A stretch of DNA of 64,000 bases from Chryseobacterium gwangjuense (GTDB lineage: Bacteria; Bacteroidota; Bacteroidia; Flavobacteriales; Weeksellaceae): assembly GCF_021311115.1 (NCBI RefSeq), contig NZ_JAJTNP010000001.1, forward strand, positions 558,001-622,000. Direction: 5' to 3'. Positions within the stretch are counted from its first letter, which is position 1. Every line of letters begins with the position of its first letter. This document shows positions 33,832 through 42,541 of the stretch, in pieces. The translations under genes and the position numbers were made by a program. The notes beneath the pieces were generated by a model that was not told where the DNA came from, ran no database searches, and saw only the letters and a program-made list of their open reading frames with translations.

Positions 33832-35715
33832 ATGAAAACTAAAGTTACTTTCAGCCATAGGTTGATTCATTTGTGGGCTCTGTTATCGAGCCTTGGATTG
33901 TTTGCCAATTATATTGCAAGACATAATATGACCGGTAGTGAGTATCAGTCTGAATTTAATAAATACTCCGGTGACAAAAAAATGCGGCTTATGGACGTAA
34001 GTGGTTATGCCGTAAACGGTACCGTCTATTATGCTGCCATCTGGAGTACCAATACCGCCGGTCCTGACTGGACAGCCCGCCACGGATTATCTGAAGCCCA
34101 ATATCAAGCAGCAGTTACCGATTTAAAAAATAAAGGCTACCGTCCCAATAGAATCAGTGCTTTTTCTGTAAACGGAACTCCTTATTTTGCCTGTATCTTT
34201 TTTAAACCTTCCGGAGCCTGGGTTGCACGGCATAATCTTACCCCCGATCAGTATCAGGCAGAATTTAATAATTGGAATAAGGAAGGATATCGTCTGATAG
34301 AAGTATGCGGATACACCAAAGGAGGTGCTACCCGATATGCTGCCGTTTGGGAAAAATCTTCGGGTCCTGCTTCTATTGCACGTCATGGAATGACCTCTGA
34401 AATATATCAAGCCGAATTCAATAAGCAATGGAATAACGGCTATGTCCCGGTAAGAGTAAGCGGATTTGAGGTTGCCGGAGAAGACCGATATGCCGCGATT
34501 TGGGAAAAATCGGCAAGCGGAACGTATGCCAGACACAGAATGACGAATCAAAACTATCAGGCTGAGTTTGATAACGGATGGTATCAGGGAATGCAGCTTA
34601 CCCATGTCTGTGGATATACAGTAGGCGGTAAACCCAGATTTGCAGCTCTATGGAAAGGCGGATCACTAAGCTTCAATGACACCAAACTCATTTACGACAA
34701 AGTAAATGCCTATATGCAAAATTCAGGAATTCCAGGGCTTTCTATTGCCGTAATGAAAGACGGAAAACTGGTCTGGGCAAAAGGCTTTGGCCTTATGAAT
34801 ACCTCGGAAGGCACCATGGTTTCCCCCAACAGCTTATTCCGTATTGCGAGTGTAAGCAAGCCTATTACTTCTGCTGCCATTATGAGACTCACCGAAACCA
34901 CAGATCTGAAACTCAGTGACAAAGTTTTCGGACCTAATGGTCTTTTAGGAGATATCTGCAGCCAGCAAGGAGCCTGTACAGATGAAACAGATTTGGAAAA
35001 AATAACGGTTCAGCATTGCTTAGAGCATGCTACAGGGTGGGTAGACGATGCTGTCTGGAAAGAATACCAGCTCAACAATGCTGATATTATCAAGTGGGCC
35101 GCTAAAAACTACGCCCAACCCAATACACCGGGAGCAGAATTTAAGTATATGAATTTTGATTATTTTCTTCTGGGAAGAATTATTGAAAAGAAAAGCGGAC
35201 AAAGCTATCAGAACTATGTAAAATCCAATATCCTAAGCAAATGCGGCATTAGTGACATGCATATCGGTGCAGATACACAGACTGCGCAAAAACCGAATGA
35301 AGCCACTTACTACGGAGGAAATCCTTACGATCTTAAACTTACGAGAATGGATGCCAATGGCGGATGGATCGGTAAACCGATTGACCTCTTAAAGTTTTTT
35401 GCAGGAATTGACAAATTACCCAACAGAACCGACGTTCTAAAATCCGGAACTATAGACGTAATGAGAACCATCTCTACCGCTAATAACGCCGGAGATTATG
35501 CTAAAGGGCTGAAAGTAAACGGCGACTGGTGGATGCATAATGGCTGTATGCCCGGAACACTGTCCAGTCTGGTTCATTTCAAAAACGGGATCAGTATCGC
35601 TATTGCTATCAACACAAGACCCAGCAACGACGAATGCACCTGGAACGGGATGTATCCTCTTATCGATGAAATTCAAAAAGCAGGCATTATATGGCCCAAT
35701 TATGATTTGTTCTGA
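33832..35715 (+). CDS. Polyglycine-hydrolase-like serine hydrolase (beta-lactamase family) with five N-terminal repeats
   Basis: The ATG at 33832 gives 627 residues; a TTG two codons earlier is unlikely. A hydrophobic signal-like start is followed by five repeats of about 50 residues with the pattern ARH(N/G)MTxxxYQAEFN...GYxxxxVxGYxxxGxxRYAAIW. Then comes a beta-lactamase/penicillin-binding-like hydrolase domain: S340-x-x-K343 in ASVSKPIT, Y439-M-N441 in YMNFDY and H569-N-G571. This repeat-plus-hydrolase arrangement matches known polyglycine hydrolases, fungal and bacterial secreted enzymes that cut polyglycine linkers in plant chitinases. Whether this enzyme has that substrate is inference. 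It is monocistronic with its own terminator. Confidence 0.8.
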   Translation: MKTKVTFSHRLIHLWALLSSLGLFANYIARHNMTGSEYQSEFNKYSGDKKMRLMDVSGYAVNGTVYYAAIWSTNTAGPDWTARHGLSEAQYQAAVTDLKNKGYRPNRISAFSVNGTPYFACIFFKPSGAWVARHNLTPDQYQAEFNNWNKEGYRLIEVCGYTKGGATRYAAVWEKSSGPASIARHGMTSEIYQAEFNKQWNNGYVPVRVSGFEVAGEDRYAAIWEKSASGTYARHRMTNQNYQAEFDNGWYQGMQLTHVCGYTVGGKPRFAALWKGGSLSFNDTKLIYDKVNAYMQNSGIPGLSIAVMKDGKLVWAKGFGLMNTSEGTMVSPNSLFRIASVSKPITSAAIMRLTETTDLKLSDKVFGPNGLLGDICSQQGACTDETDLEKITVQHCLEHATGWVDDAVWKEYQLNNADIIKWAAKNYAQPNTPGAEFKYMNFDYFLLGRIIEKKSGQSYQNYVKSNILSKCGISDMHIGADTQTAQKPNEATYYGGNPYDLKLTRMDANGGWIGKPIDLLKFFAGIDKLPNRTDVLKSGTIDVMRTISTANNAGDYAKGLKVNGDWWMHNGCMPGTLSSLVHFKNGISIAIAINTRPSNDECTWNGMYPLIDEIQKAGIIWPNYDLF

Positions 35716-35747
35716 TCCCGAAAAGCACAATATAACATTTACCATAT

Positions 35748-35782
35748 AAAAGAGAGACCTTATAACAGTCTCTCTTTTTACT
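35748..35782 (+). terminator. Terminator of the serine hydrolase gene
   Basis: An 11-bp stem (35748-35758 with 35768-35778) has a 9-nt loop and a T-rich tail. Confidence 0.8.
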
Positions 35783-35805
35783 TTTTTCTTATGGTTAAAA
35801 GGCAT

Positions 35806-35831
35806 AAAAAAACCGGCTAAAATAAGCCGGT
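35806..35831 (-). terminator. Terminator of the histone-H1-like gene
   Basis: On the minus strand ACCGGCT/AGCCGGT (35825-35831 with 35812-35818) is followed by seven Ts, 10 bp after the stop at 35842. Confidence 0.85.
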
Positions 35832-35841
35832 AAAGAAATTT

Positions 35842-36018
35842 TTATTTTTTAGATTCTTCAACAGAAACTTTTCTGAAGTCTTTGAACAATTTGCTCAATT
35901 CTAAAGCTGCTTTACGAGCTCTTGTACCTGCTGCTTTGTTTCCTTTTTCAGCTTGTTGGTTTGCTTCAGTAGTGAAAGTTTCAAATTCCGCGTTGATTTT
36001 TTCGATTAGTTCTTTCAT
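35842..36018 (-). CDS. Histone H1-like small DNA-binding protein
   Basis: A 58-codon gene runs from the ATG at 36018 to the TAA at 35842. The protein begins MKELIEKINAEFETFTTEA and has a basic Lys/Arg/Ala middle (QQAEKGNKAAGTRARKAALE), then ELSKLFKDFRKVSVEESKK. This matches the short histone-H1-like proteins conserved in Bacteroidota, which resemble a single basic helical repeat and are thought to bind DNA or act on nucleoid structure. Its own terminator follows. Its length is normal for the family. Confidence 0.85.
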   Translation of the reverse strand: MKELIEKINAEFETFTTEANQQAEKGNKAAGTRARKAALELSKLFKDFRKVSVEESKK

Positions 36019-36171
36019 GTATTTAAAATTTTAGGCTGCAAATATAGGCTTTCAGGCGGATGTAGCCTAGTCTGATTAAAAAAAATTAATATTTAGTCAC
36101 AAAAATTAATCAAAAAAATAAAAACATAAAGAAATACGGCCAAAACCTAGAGCAGCATTGAATTTTTTATT

Positions 36172-36179
36172 TACTTTTG
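36172..36179 (+). promoter_or_regulatory. Candidate -7 box of the small exported gene at 36201
   Basis: TACTTTTG matches TAnnTTTG and lies 21 bp before the ATG at 36201, in otherwise very AT-rich DNA. Confidence 0.45.
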
Positions 36180-36200
36180 AATCCTTTCAAAAAAAACATC

Positions 36201-36446
36201 ATGAACAAAAAAATTTTAAGCTTTACACTTCTATTCTTGTGCATCACCTTTCTATCTGCTCAAATCAACATCACCCCTGAAAACTCGGAAAATGTAACCA
36301 CAACGATTACTAAAAGCGGTATCGGATTAGGATCTGTCATTGCAGTAGTGGCATCCTGGGACAGAAATCAGTCAATTTTCTGGGCCATCATCCATGGAAT
36401 TTTAGGCTGGTTTTATGTGGTATTCTTTGCACTAACGAGAGATTAA
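36201..36446 (+). CDS. Small exported or membrane protein
   Basis: The ATG at 36201 gives 81 residues; an upstream TTG would add eight residues before the signal and is rejected. A signal peptide (MNKKILSFTLLFLCITFLSAQ) precedes an N/T-rich spacer (INITPENSENVTTTITKSG) and two hydrophobic segments (GIGLGSVIAVVASW and FWAIIHGILGWFYVVFFALT). Similar short proteins of this form occur in Bacteroidota, but I cannot assign a function. The gene converges on the DUF488 gene, with only 4 bp between stops. Confidence 0.7.
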   Translation: MNKKILSFTLLFLCITFLSAQINITPENSENVTTTITKSGIGLGSVIAVVASWDRNQSIFWAIIHGILGWFYVVFFALTRD

Positions 36447-36450
36447 AATA

Positions 36451-36804
36451 TTACATTAGAGATTCAAGATATCTTTTCAGTACAATTGGGTGACAATGTT
36501 TCTCATCTTTAGCTGCATATACCAAAGTAATTTTTTCCTGATTGATATGTTGTTGTAAAAACGTTTCGCCCAAATTACTACTACGGAGTTCCTGCATATA
36601 TTTTACTGAAAACTCATCCCATCGATTTGGATCATGATGAAACCATAGTCTTAATTCTGTTAATGGGGCAAGGTCTTTATTCCATTCAGCGATGTCTGCC
36701 TTTTCTTTAGAAATTGCTCTTGGCCAAAGGCGATCTACCAAAATACGACAGCCATCTCCCGCCGAGGGTTGTTCGTAAATTCTTTTTAATGTGATTATCG
36801 ACAT
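36451..36804 (-). CDS. DUF488 family protein (YeaO-like)
   Basis: This 117-residue protein matches the DUF488/YeaO family: ILVDRLWPRAISKEKADI, WNKDLAPLTELRLWFHHDPNRW, FSVKYMQEL and ITLVYAAKDEKHCHPIVLKRYL. Family members are small cytosolic proteins of unknown biochemical role, some near metal-related genes. The gene is monocistronic and converges on the gene ending at 36446. The length is standard and the signature is complete. Confidence 0.85.
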   Translation of the reverse strand: MSIITLKRIYEQPSAGDGCRILVDRLWPRAISKEKADIAEWNKDLAPLTELRLWFHHDPNRWDEFSVKYMQELRSSNLGETFLQQHINQEKITLVYAAKDEKHCHPIVLKRYLESLM

Positions 36805-37125
36805 TATACCTATGTTTTATACCATTAAAACAGCAAAATACATTCCTATTCAGATTACAGAAAAAACCAGTTTATTTCTTTAGTTTTCAATATTTTACAA
36901 TTCCTTTTTTTTGAGTAACTTAGTGTTATCAAAAAAATATTGGCTTCATCCAGTCTGAATGAACGTTCAATTACCTCTCATCCGCACTCCGCCAATACTT
37001 TTTCAGAATGCATTATGCTCGTTGCAGCATAAAAACTTAAACCTAACCGCAAGATATTAACGATTTAAAATAAAGGGAGAAGCTGAAAACCCGAAAGAGT
37101 AAGCACCAATTAAAAACAATGACAA
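36805..37125. other. Intergenic stretch without gene
   Basis: This gap between divergent DUF488 and methyltransferase genes must contain both promoters. I see no clear TAnnTTTG box or repeat. Confidence 0.4.
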
Positions 37126-37971
37126 ATGGAAACCCAACTAGAACAAATCCGCAATTTGCAAAAAAAAACATGGAATCAGTCTTCTCCCGGCTGGAAAAAA
37201 TGGGATACGCTTGCAATGGACTTTCTTAAACCTGTTGGTGAAGAGATTATTCGAAAACTTACACCACAGGGCAATGACTATGTTCTTGATATTGCAGCCG
37301 GAACAGGTGAGCCAGGTTTGACGATTGCAGCCATGCTCGACAATGGAAAAGTTATTATGACCGACCTTGCAGAAGGTATGCTTGAAGTAGCCCGAGAAAA
37401 TGCAGCTCAAAGAGGAATACAAAATATTGAAACCGTAGTTTGTGATGTAAGTGAACTTCCTTTTCAGGACAACACTTTCGACGTCATCAGTTGCCGCATG
37501 GGCTTTATGTTTTTTCCGGATATGCTAATGGCAGCATCGGAAATGATTCGAGTACTTAAACCCGGAGGACGAATAGCAGCATCGGTATGGAATGGACCCG
37601 ATAAAAATCTCTGGTTCACCACAGCGATGTCCAGTGTAAATAGAAATATGACATTGCCGCCTCCATTACCGGGTGCTCCGGGAATGTTTCGCTGTGCTGA
37701 GGAAAATTTAATGGTCGATTTATTTTCAAAAGCAGGTTTCAAAAATATTTCCCAGAAAAACATAGAAGGTAAGCTGAACTGCGGTACAGCAGATGTTTAC
37801 TGGAGCTTTGCGTCAGAAGTAATTGGCCCTGTTGTCAATTCATTAAGTACGGCAGATGATACAGTGAAGCAAAAAATAAAAGATGAAATTTATACGACCA
37901 TAAATGACACTTACCCTGACGGTAACGTAGCTATCGATTTTAGTGCGAATGTGATTTATGGTGAAAAATAA
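37126..37971 (+). CDS. Class I SAM-dependent methyltransferase
   Basis: This 281-residue protein has a canonical methyltransferase core: motif I VLDIAAGTGEPGL (about 53-65), motif II ending MTDLAEGMLEVARENA (about 84), a CDVSELPFQDNTFDVISCRMGF segment and the post-motif LKPGGRIAASVW. It is closest in pattern to UbiE/COQ5-like and Methyltransf_11/25 enzymes. The substrate cannot be read. The C-terminal half (PPPLPGAPGMFRCAEENLM) is longer than in minimal enzymes. It is monocistronic. Confidence 0.8.
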   Translation: METQLEQIRNLQKKTWNQSSPGWKKWDTLAMDFLKPVGEEIIRKLTPQGNDYVLDIAAGTGEPGLTIAAMLDNGKVIMTDLAEGMLEVARENAAQRGIQNIETVVCDVSELPFQDNTFDVISCRMGFMFFPDMLMAASEMIRVLKPGGRIAASVWNGPDKNLWFTTAMSSVNRNMTLPPPLPGAPGMFRCAEENLMVDLFSKAGFKNISQKNIEGKLNCGTADVYWSFASEVIGPVVNSLSTADDTVKQKIKDEIYTTINDTYPDGNVAIDFSANVIYGEK

Positions 37972-38151
37972 TTTGCCCGATAAAGGAAATAGATCGAATC
38001 ATAAACCTATTTAATAGCTCCCTCTGTAAACATTATTACATACAAGAACAAAATATAAAGCCGTTGTTTCCATCTTTATCAGGATGGCTTATAGTTCTGT
38101 TGTATTCTAATAAAATTTAAATCAGCAAAGTGATTTTTGATATCAATGAAT

Positions 38152-38178
38152 AAAAAAGCCCCTAAAATAAGGAGCTTT
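38152..38178 (-). terminator. Terminator of SDR gene
   Basis: On the minus strand AGCTCCT/AGGGGCT (38170-38176 with 38157-38163, one G-U pair) is followed by TTTTT, 45 bp after the stop at 38222. Confidence 0.75.
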
Positions 38179-38221
38179 GTGATTGAATATGAATAAATCT
38201 TAAGAAGGATCTATGAAATTT

Positions 38222-38959
38222 CTAGTTATTAAAAGTAGCAAAAGCACCTTCTGAGTCAGCAAAGAAACTATTATAAACCAATTCTGTATTTCCTACACGA
38301 ATTTCATAAATATCTTCCTGAAGAGCTTTCAGTAAATCATTGGCAACATCAGAAGCCGGAATTCCATTTTCTCTACCTCCTATTTCTACAGAAAAATCTG
38401 TGTTGACTAATGGCGGCATCAATTCGAAAACTTTTACATTTGTGTTTTTTGCCAATTCGTATCTCAACAGCCTGGTGTGAGAGTGAAGTGCAGCTTTCGA
38501 ATCTGAATACGTAGGAACATGCGAACCGGGAACCAATCCGACAATAGACGAAACGTTGATGATAGCAGCTTCGTTTTGTTGTTTTAAAAGAGGAAGAAAT
38601 TTATCTGTCAAACGAATCGGAGCAAAATAATTCGTAGTAAACTCAGCCAATGCTTTACTGTAAATATCTTCGTCATTTGCGAGGCTGTAAACATTAGCAT
38701 TCCCGGCATTATTAATCAGAATATTGATACTTCCGAAAGTCGTCTTTACTTCTTCGTACAATCTGTTTATATCTGCTTCATTTGTAATATCTGCCTGTAC
38801 CGTGAAGACATTTTTTAAATCTTTCGCTGCTGCCTCTAATCTTTCTTTTGTTCTTCCGACAATAATAATGGTATTTGCAGGGCTTAATGCTTTTGCAATT
38901 TCTAAACCAATTCCTGAACCTCCGCCGGTAATCAGAATAGTATTGTTTGTAATGTTCAT
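38222..38959 (-). CDS. SDR-family oxidoreductase (DltE-like)
   Basis: This 245-residue short-chain dehydrogenase has all classical motifs: nucleotide-binding TGGGSGIG (11-18), INNAG (82-86), catalytic S137/S138 in INVSSIVG, and Y151-x-x-x-K155 in PTYSDSKAA. It resembles DltE-like SDRs. The substrate is unknown. It lies 137 bp downstream of a TetR gene on the same strand, and a palindrome identical in its arms to one in front of tetR sits 32 bp before its ATG. It is thus a likely target of that repressor. Confidence 0.9.
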   Translation of the reverse strand: MNITNNTILITGGGSGIGLEIAKALSPANTIIIVGRTKERLEAAAKDLKNVFTVQADITNEADINRLYEEVKTTFGSINILINNAGNANVYSLANDEDIYSKALAEFTTNYFAPIRLTDKFLPLLKQQNEAAIINVSSIVGLVPGSHVPTYSDSKAALHSHTRLLRYELAKNTNVKVFELMPPLVNTDFSVEIGGRENGIPASDVANDLLKALQEDIYEIRVGNTELVYNSFFADSEGAFATFNN

Positions 38960-38990
38960 AATAATTTGTTTTTGTTTATGTTATATTAAA

Positions 38991-39008
38991 TTGTACCATT
39001 CAGTACAA
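38991..39008 (-). promoter_or_regulatory. TetR operator in front of the SDR gene
   Basis: TTGTACCATTCAGTACAA has perfect 6-bp arms (TTGTAC/GTACAA) and shares 15 of 18 bases with the site at 39713-39730. It lies 31 bp upstream of the SDR ATG. Confidence 0.75.
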
Positions 39009-39095
39009 AAATGAGTAAAAAAATTTTCAAAGAGTTGAAATTTCAAATTTCAATAAATTTATCTGTATCAAATGAGTCATCAATTCAGCTCTCTC

Positions 39096-39680
39096 CTACT
39101 CCAGCATCCTCAGGTTCATTTCAATAAGGGACCTAAGAATTTCGGGTGAATTTTCCATTCGTCTTGTCACATGAATTCCGTTCCAGAGATTGGTAAGGTG
39201 CCAAGCCAATATTTCAGGATCTTCCTGAGTTTTCACTTGTCCATTTTCACGAGCCTTTTTAATTGCTTTAGCGAAAATTTTCTGTAGACCTTTCAATAAT
39301 TCAGCGGTTATTTTTTTGATTTCATCGTCTTTTTCGGAAAGCTGTACCAAAGCATTCCCAAGATAACACCCTTTTTCAATATCACAGTCAGTAGCTTCTG
39401 CAAGTCTTAAAAAAAACTGTCTGATAAATTCGATCTGATCTTCCGAATTTTCAATAGCCTGATTTATTTTTTGATTAAAATTTTCTGCAAACTGTTTGAT
39501 TGAACGAACATATAATTCTTCTTTTCCCCCTTTAAACGCCAAATAAAAGCTTCCTTTTCCTATTCCCATGGCTGCCAATAATTCTTCCGCAGAAGCTGTG
39601 TCGTAGCCTTTTGTTCTAAAGACTTCGGTGGCTTTTGCTACTGCTTCCTTTTCATCGAATATTTTTGGTCTCCCTGCCAT
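39096..39680 (-). CDS. TetR/AcrR family transcriptional repressor
   Basis: This 194-residue protein has the N-terminal TetR HTH: MAGRPKIFDEKEAVAKATEVF, then GYDTASAEELLAAMGIGKGSFYLAFKGG. The C-terminal ligand-binding domain includes EATDCDIEKGCYLGNALVQLSEKD, typical of the YxaF/TetR_C group. A palindromic site lies 33 bp upstream of its ATG and a second in front of the downstream SDR gene, so it probably represses itself and the SDR until an electrophilic or toxic ligand binds. The ligand is not known. Confidence 0.9.
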   Translation of the reverse strand: MAGRPKIFDEKEAVAKATEVFRTKGYDTASAEELLAAMGIGKGSFYLAFKGGKEELYVRSIKQFAENFNQKINQAIENSEDQIEFIRQFFLRLAEATDCDIEKGCYLGNALVQLSEKDDEIKKITAELLKGLQKIFAKAIKKARENGQVKTQEDPEILAWHLTNLWNGIHVTRRMENSPEILRSLIEMNLRMLE

Positions 39681-39712
39681 GATTCCTATTTTGATGAAGC
39701 AAAGGTATATAA

Positions 39713-39730
39713 TTGTACCAAACAGTACAA
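39713..39730 (-). promoter_or_regulatory. TetR autoregulatory operator
   Basis: TTGTACCAAACAGTACAA is the same dyad as at 38991-39008 and sits 32 bp before the tetR ATG, the same distance as at the SDR gene. Confidence 0.75.
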
Positions 39731-40235
39731 AACAAATTTTTAAATATGTTTTATAGTTTTTGTCAATAAAGGCTAACTACCTTATTTCAGAATCATTTTA
39801 TGTGACCAATCAATAAAGTAAGGAAAACAGGTTCCAAGAAAACTTTATTAATTAAATATGTAAAGTCACAATTTATGTCTAAGAATATTTATCTGTTTCA
39901 AACAATTAAAATTAGTCTCGATAATTTTCATAAAATTCAAAAAAAAAAAAACGGATAACATATTAGATTTATTTATTTTATTAAATATTTCTTATTATTT
40001 TTTTTCATATATTTAATTTATAATTACATATTTTAAATATATTTACTAATTCCTTATTTTAATATTTAAACACTATAGCCTATGAAAGAACATCTTTACA
40101 ACATTACAAATCCTTTTTCCTTTAATTCAACCTAAAATTCAAAAACAGGAAATAAACTACAATCTAGCAACAACACATTTATTTAAATAAACAAGTAATG
40201 AATTGAATGTTTAATCAACTAATAATTGTATAAAT
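39731..40235. other. Very AT-rich intergenic stretch
   Basis: About 500 bp of extremely AT-rich DNA, with runs of A and T and no open frame, lie between tetR and the surface-protein operon. It must contain the operon's promoter, but no box stands out. Confidence 0.5.
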
Positions 40236-40535
40236 GTGAAAAAAATCTACTTATTTTTTCTGGCCATTATACTATCAATGCAAAGTTTTGGGTTGCAGTA
40301 TAAGTATGATGGTAGTGCTCCTTGTACAAGTAATACGATGTTATTTACAAGTGAGACAACTTCCAGTTTCAGACAATGGATATATTCTCCGTCTGATTTT
40401 GCTGCTGTATCTCTGCTAGGAAATATAGTAACTGTTTATATGAAAGCCTCTAGTAACCCAATCGCCAATGTAATGGTGAAAATGGGAGCAATGGGCTTAA
40501 AGTATATCTTTAATTCTTCAACTTTAAAATCATGA
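40236..40535 (+). CDS. Small exported protein, first gene of surface-protein operon copy 1
   Basis: This 99-residue protein starts at GTG 40236; its paralogue at 42921 has ATG at the same place. A signal peptide (MKKIYLFFLAIILSMQSFG) precedes a short mature part (LQYKYDGSAPCTSNTMLFTSETTSSFRQWIY in order) that is nearly identical to copy 2 except for eight extra residues near TVYMKASS. I do not recognise the family. Its TGA overlaps the ATG of the glycine-rich gene (ATGA), so both are translated together. The pair has been duplicated as a unit, which suggests that the two proteins function together. Confidence 0.65.
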   Translation: MKKIYLFFLAIILSMQSFGLQYKYDGSAPCTSNTMLFTSETTSSFRQWIYSPSDFAAVSLLGNIVTVYMKASSNPIANVMVKMGAMGLKYIFNSSTLKS

Positions 40536-41632
40536 AAAAAAATACACAACAATCAAAACTTAAGATATTGGGATTAAAAACTAAAGCTTCGTTTTTAATA
40601 TTATTTGGTACGATTTTATCTGCTACTCAAGTACAAGCACAGACTTTCTCTTATACAGGAGCTGTACAATCGGTAACCCTTGCTGCAGGTTCATATCAGA
40701 TAGAAATGTGGGGTGCTGACGGAGGTGATGCCCTTAAGGGAACAGGCGGTAAAGGTGGCTATAGTACAGGAACTTTACAGGTTGCTGCCTCTACAACGTA
40801 TTATATTTATGTTGGAGGTAAGGGAAGCACGGCAACGAGTTCAACACCAGGCGGATGGAATGGCGGTGGTAGCTGTTTAGGAACATATAGTACTGGTTAT
40901 AACGGAGGAACCGGCGGTGGTGGAACTGATATTAGGACAACTCAAAATACTACCTATGCGGACAGAATAATTGTTGCTGGTGGCGGTGGCGGTGCTACCG
41001 GTTACAGTACTTATACCGGAAATGGTGGTAATGGAGGCGGTGCTACCGGAAGTAATGGTGGAAGTAGCCGTGGAGCAACTTATGCAGGTGGTGGTGGAAG
41101 TCAAACCGCAGGAGGTGTATCTGCAACTGGCGGGATACCCTCTTATTCTTTACCTGGAGCATTAGGAACTGGTGGAAACTATACAGGAACTTTGGGTGGT
41201 ACTGCTGGTGGCGGTGGATATTATGGTGGTGGTAGCGGACACTGGGGAGGAGCTGGCGGCGGCGGTTCTTCCTACGTTGGCGGTGTAACGAGTGGTGTAA
41301 CTATACAGTCTGGTCAAACCGGTTTTGTTACCAATCCTGATACTACGGGTAATGGGAGGGTTACTATCACTGCTTCTTTGTTGTCTACATCTGATGTAAG
41401 TAGAAAGAATGATATCCATATTTATCCCAACCCAGCGACAGATTTCTTAAGCGTAACAAAAGTTTCAGATAAAGCAACCTATACAATTTATAACGTTGCA
41501 GGGCAGGAAGTAAGTAAGGGGTCTATGAATGGTGGAACAATTAATGTTTCAGCATTGACAAAAGGTACTTATGTGATTGCTATTGAAGATAAAGGAAACA
41601 ATTTGTTTAAATCTAAGTTTATTAAGAAGTAG
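40532..41632 (+). CDS. Glycine-rich T9SS surface protein (copy 1)
   Basis: This 366-residue exported protein has a signal region to about residue 37 (LSATQVQAQ). It is followed by a glycine-rich domain: FSYTGAVQSVTLAAGSYQIEMWGADGG, TYYIYVGGKG, GGWNGGGS, GGGGTDIRTTQNTTYADRIIVAGGGGG and repeated GGxGG. This domain resembles the glycine-rich region of ALK/LTK-type receptors (PF12810). A T9SS sorting domain closes the protein (DIHIYPNPATDFLSV to FKSKFIKK), so it is destined for the cell surface. Its role is probably adhesive or structural, an inference. The N-terminal 100 residues are almost identical to the 1341-residue copy 2. Confidence 0.85.
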   Translation: MKKNTQQSKLKILGLKTKASFLILFGTILSATQVQAQTFSYTGAVQSVTLAAGSYQIEMWGADGGDALKGTGGKGGYSTGTLQVAASTTYYIYVGGKGSTATSSTPGGWNGGGSCLGTYSTGYNGGTGGGGTDIRTTQNTTYADRIIVAGGGGGATGYSTYTGNGGNGGGATGSNGGSSRGATYAGGGGSQTAGGVSATGGIPSYSLPGALGTGGNYTGTLGGTAGGGGYYGGGSGHWGGAGGGGSSYVGGVTSGVTIQSGQTGFVTNPDTTGNGRVTITASLLSTSDVSRKNDIHIYPNPATDFLSVTKVSDKATYTIYNVAGQEVSKGSMNGGTINVSALTKGTYVIAIEDKGNNLFKSKFIKK

Positions 41633-41794
41633 TAAACTATTTAAATTTTGAAGAATCTGTTCTTCTACATTTGATAATGTAAACATTGGGATGTTTTTTT
41701 TTAAATGATTACGACTGTTTATAAAATGCTCAGTAATCAACTGCTTCAATCATCTCTATCATTTTAAAATTCATCATGATGAATTCGGTTTATT

Positions 41795-41837
41795 AAATAT
41801 TAATGCTGTTTTTTTTTAAAAAACAGCATTAATATTT
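41795..41837 (+). terminator. Terminator of surface operon copy 1
   Basis: A perfect 20-bp stem (41795-41814 with 41818-41837) with a TTT loop, AT-rich except for a GCTG/CAGC core, lies 160 bp after the stop. Confidence 0.75.
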
Positions 41838-42205
41838 TTACACCCTTGCTCCGTCGGCTTAAATAAACACAAAAATAAAGTTCTACTCAGTTCACACTTA
41901 TCCGGAATTATTTCACACTTATTCAATTAATGAATGCAGTTACTAGTTTTAACTTCCTGTTTGGTGAGGTTCTTTTCTATCTTAGTGATGGTAACAAGTT
42001 ATATATCTTGTTCAATTGAACATTTTAACAACAAAATAAATGATAAAGCCTCTCCTGTTTAACATGCAAAACAACCAACAGATTTAATACTAAATTATAG
42101 AAATAGTTAATTAAATCATTAAAAAAACATCTAAGAATATTTAATTTATTACATTAAAATGAATTTTTAATTATATGTAAATCACAACAAACTAATCACA
42201 AATGC
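41838..42205. other. Intergenic stretch without gene
   Basis: AT-rich, with no convincing frame or repeat, between the copy 1 terminator and a decayed T9SS gene. Confidence 0.4.
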
Positions 42206-42541
42206 ATGAAATATAAATCTATTTTTTTCTTTAACTTTTTCTTTATTTAAGCCAGTCTATATACTCTCAAAAATATACAATGGCAAAAAATCTTTTGGAG
42301 AATCCGGCGCTAAAACGGCAAAATCTGTTGTACAAACACCCGATGGAGGATATATCATCGAAACGTTTACAGATTCTTCGTAAGCATTCATGACAGGTCC
42401 GGAAAAAAGATTTTCAATAAAAAGTATTTTGAAAGTAAAGTCTCTATCAATACTTCCGAATTTACGAATGGTGTTTATGTCATTCAAGTTGAAGATCAGA
42501 AAAAAGACCTGCTGCCCGAAAAACTAATCATTAAAAAATAA
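42206..42541 (+). pseudogene. Decayed T9SS sorting-domain protein
   Basis: An ATG at 42206 begins a signal-like start (MKYKSIFFFNFFF) that hits a stop. In another frame ILSKIYNGKKSFGESGAKTAKSVVQTPDGGYII follows (in two pieces), which is the propeller repeat seen in the 541-residue protein at 27326. A third piece reads RSGKKIFNKKYFESKVSINT and ends EKLIIKK, a T9SS sorting domain tail. The pieces are in different frames with stops between, so the gene is dead. Most of its middle is deleted. Confidence 0.65.

Noticed and set aside
40877..41419. Antisense and alternate frames in the glycine-rich domain
   Set aside because: They arise from the GGN repeat (Thr/Ser-rich antisense strings) and have no start context or family.
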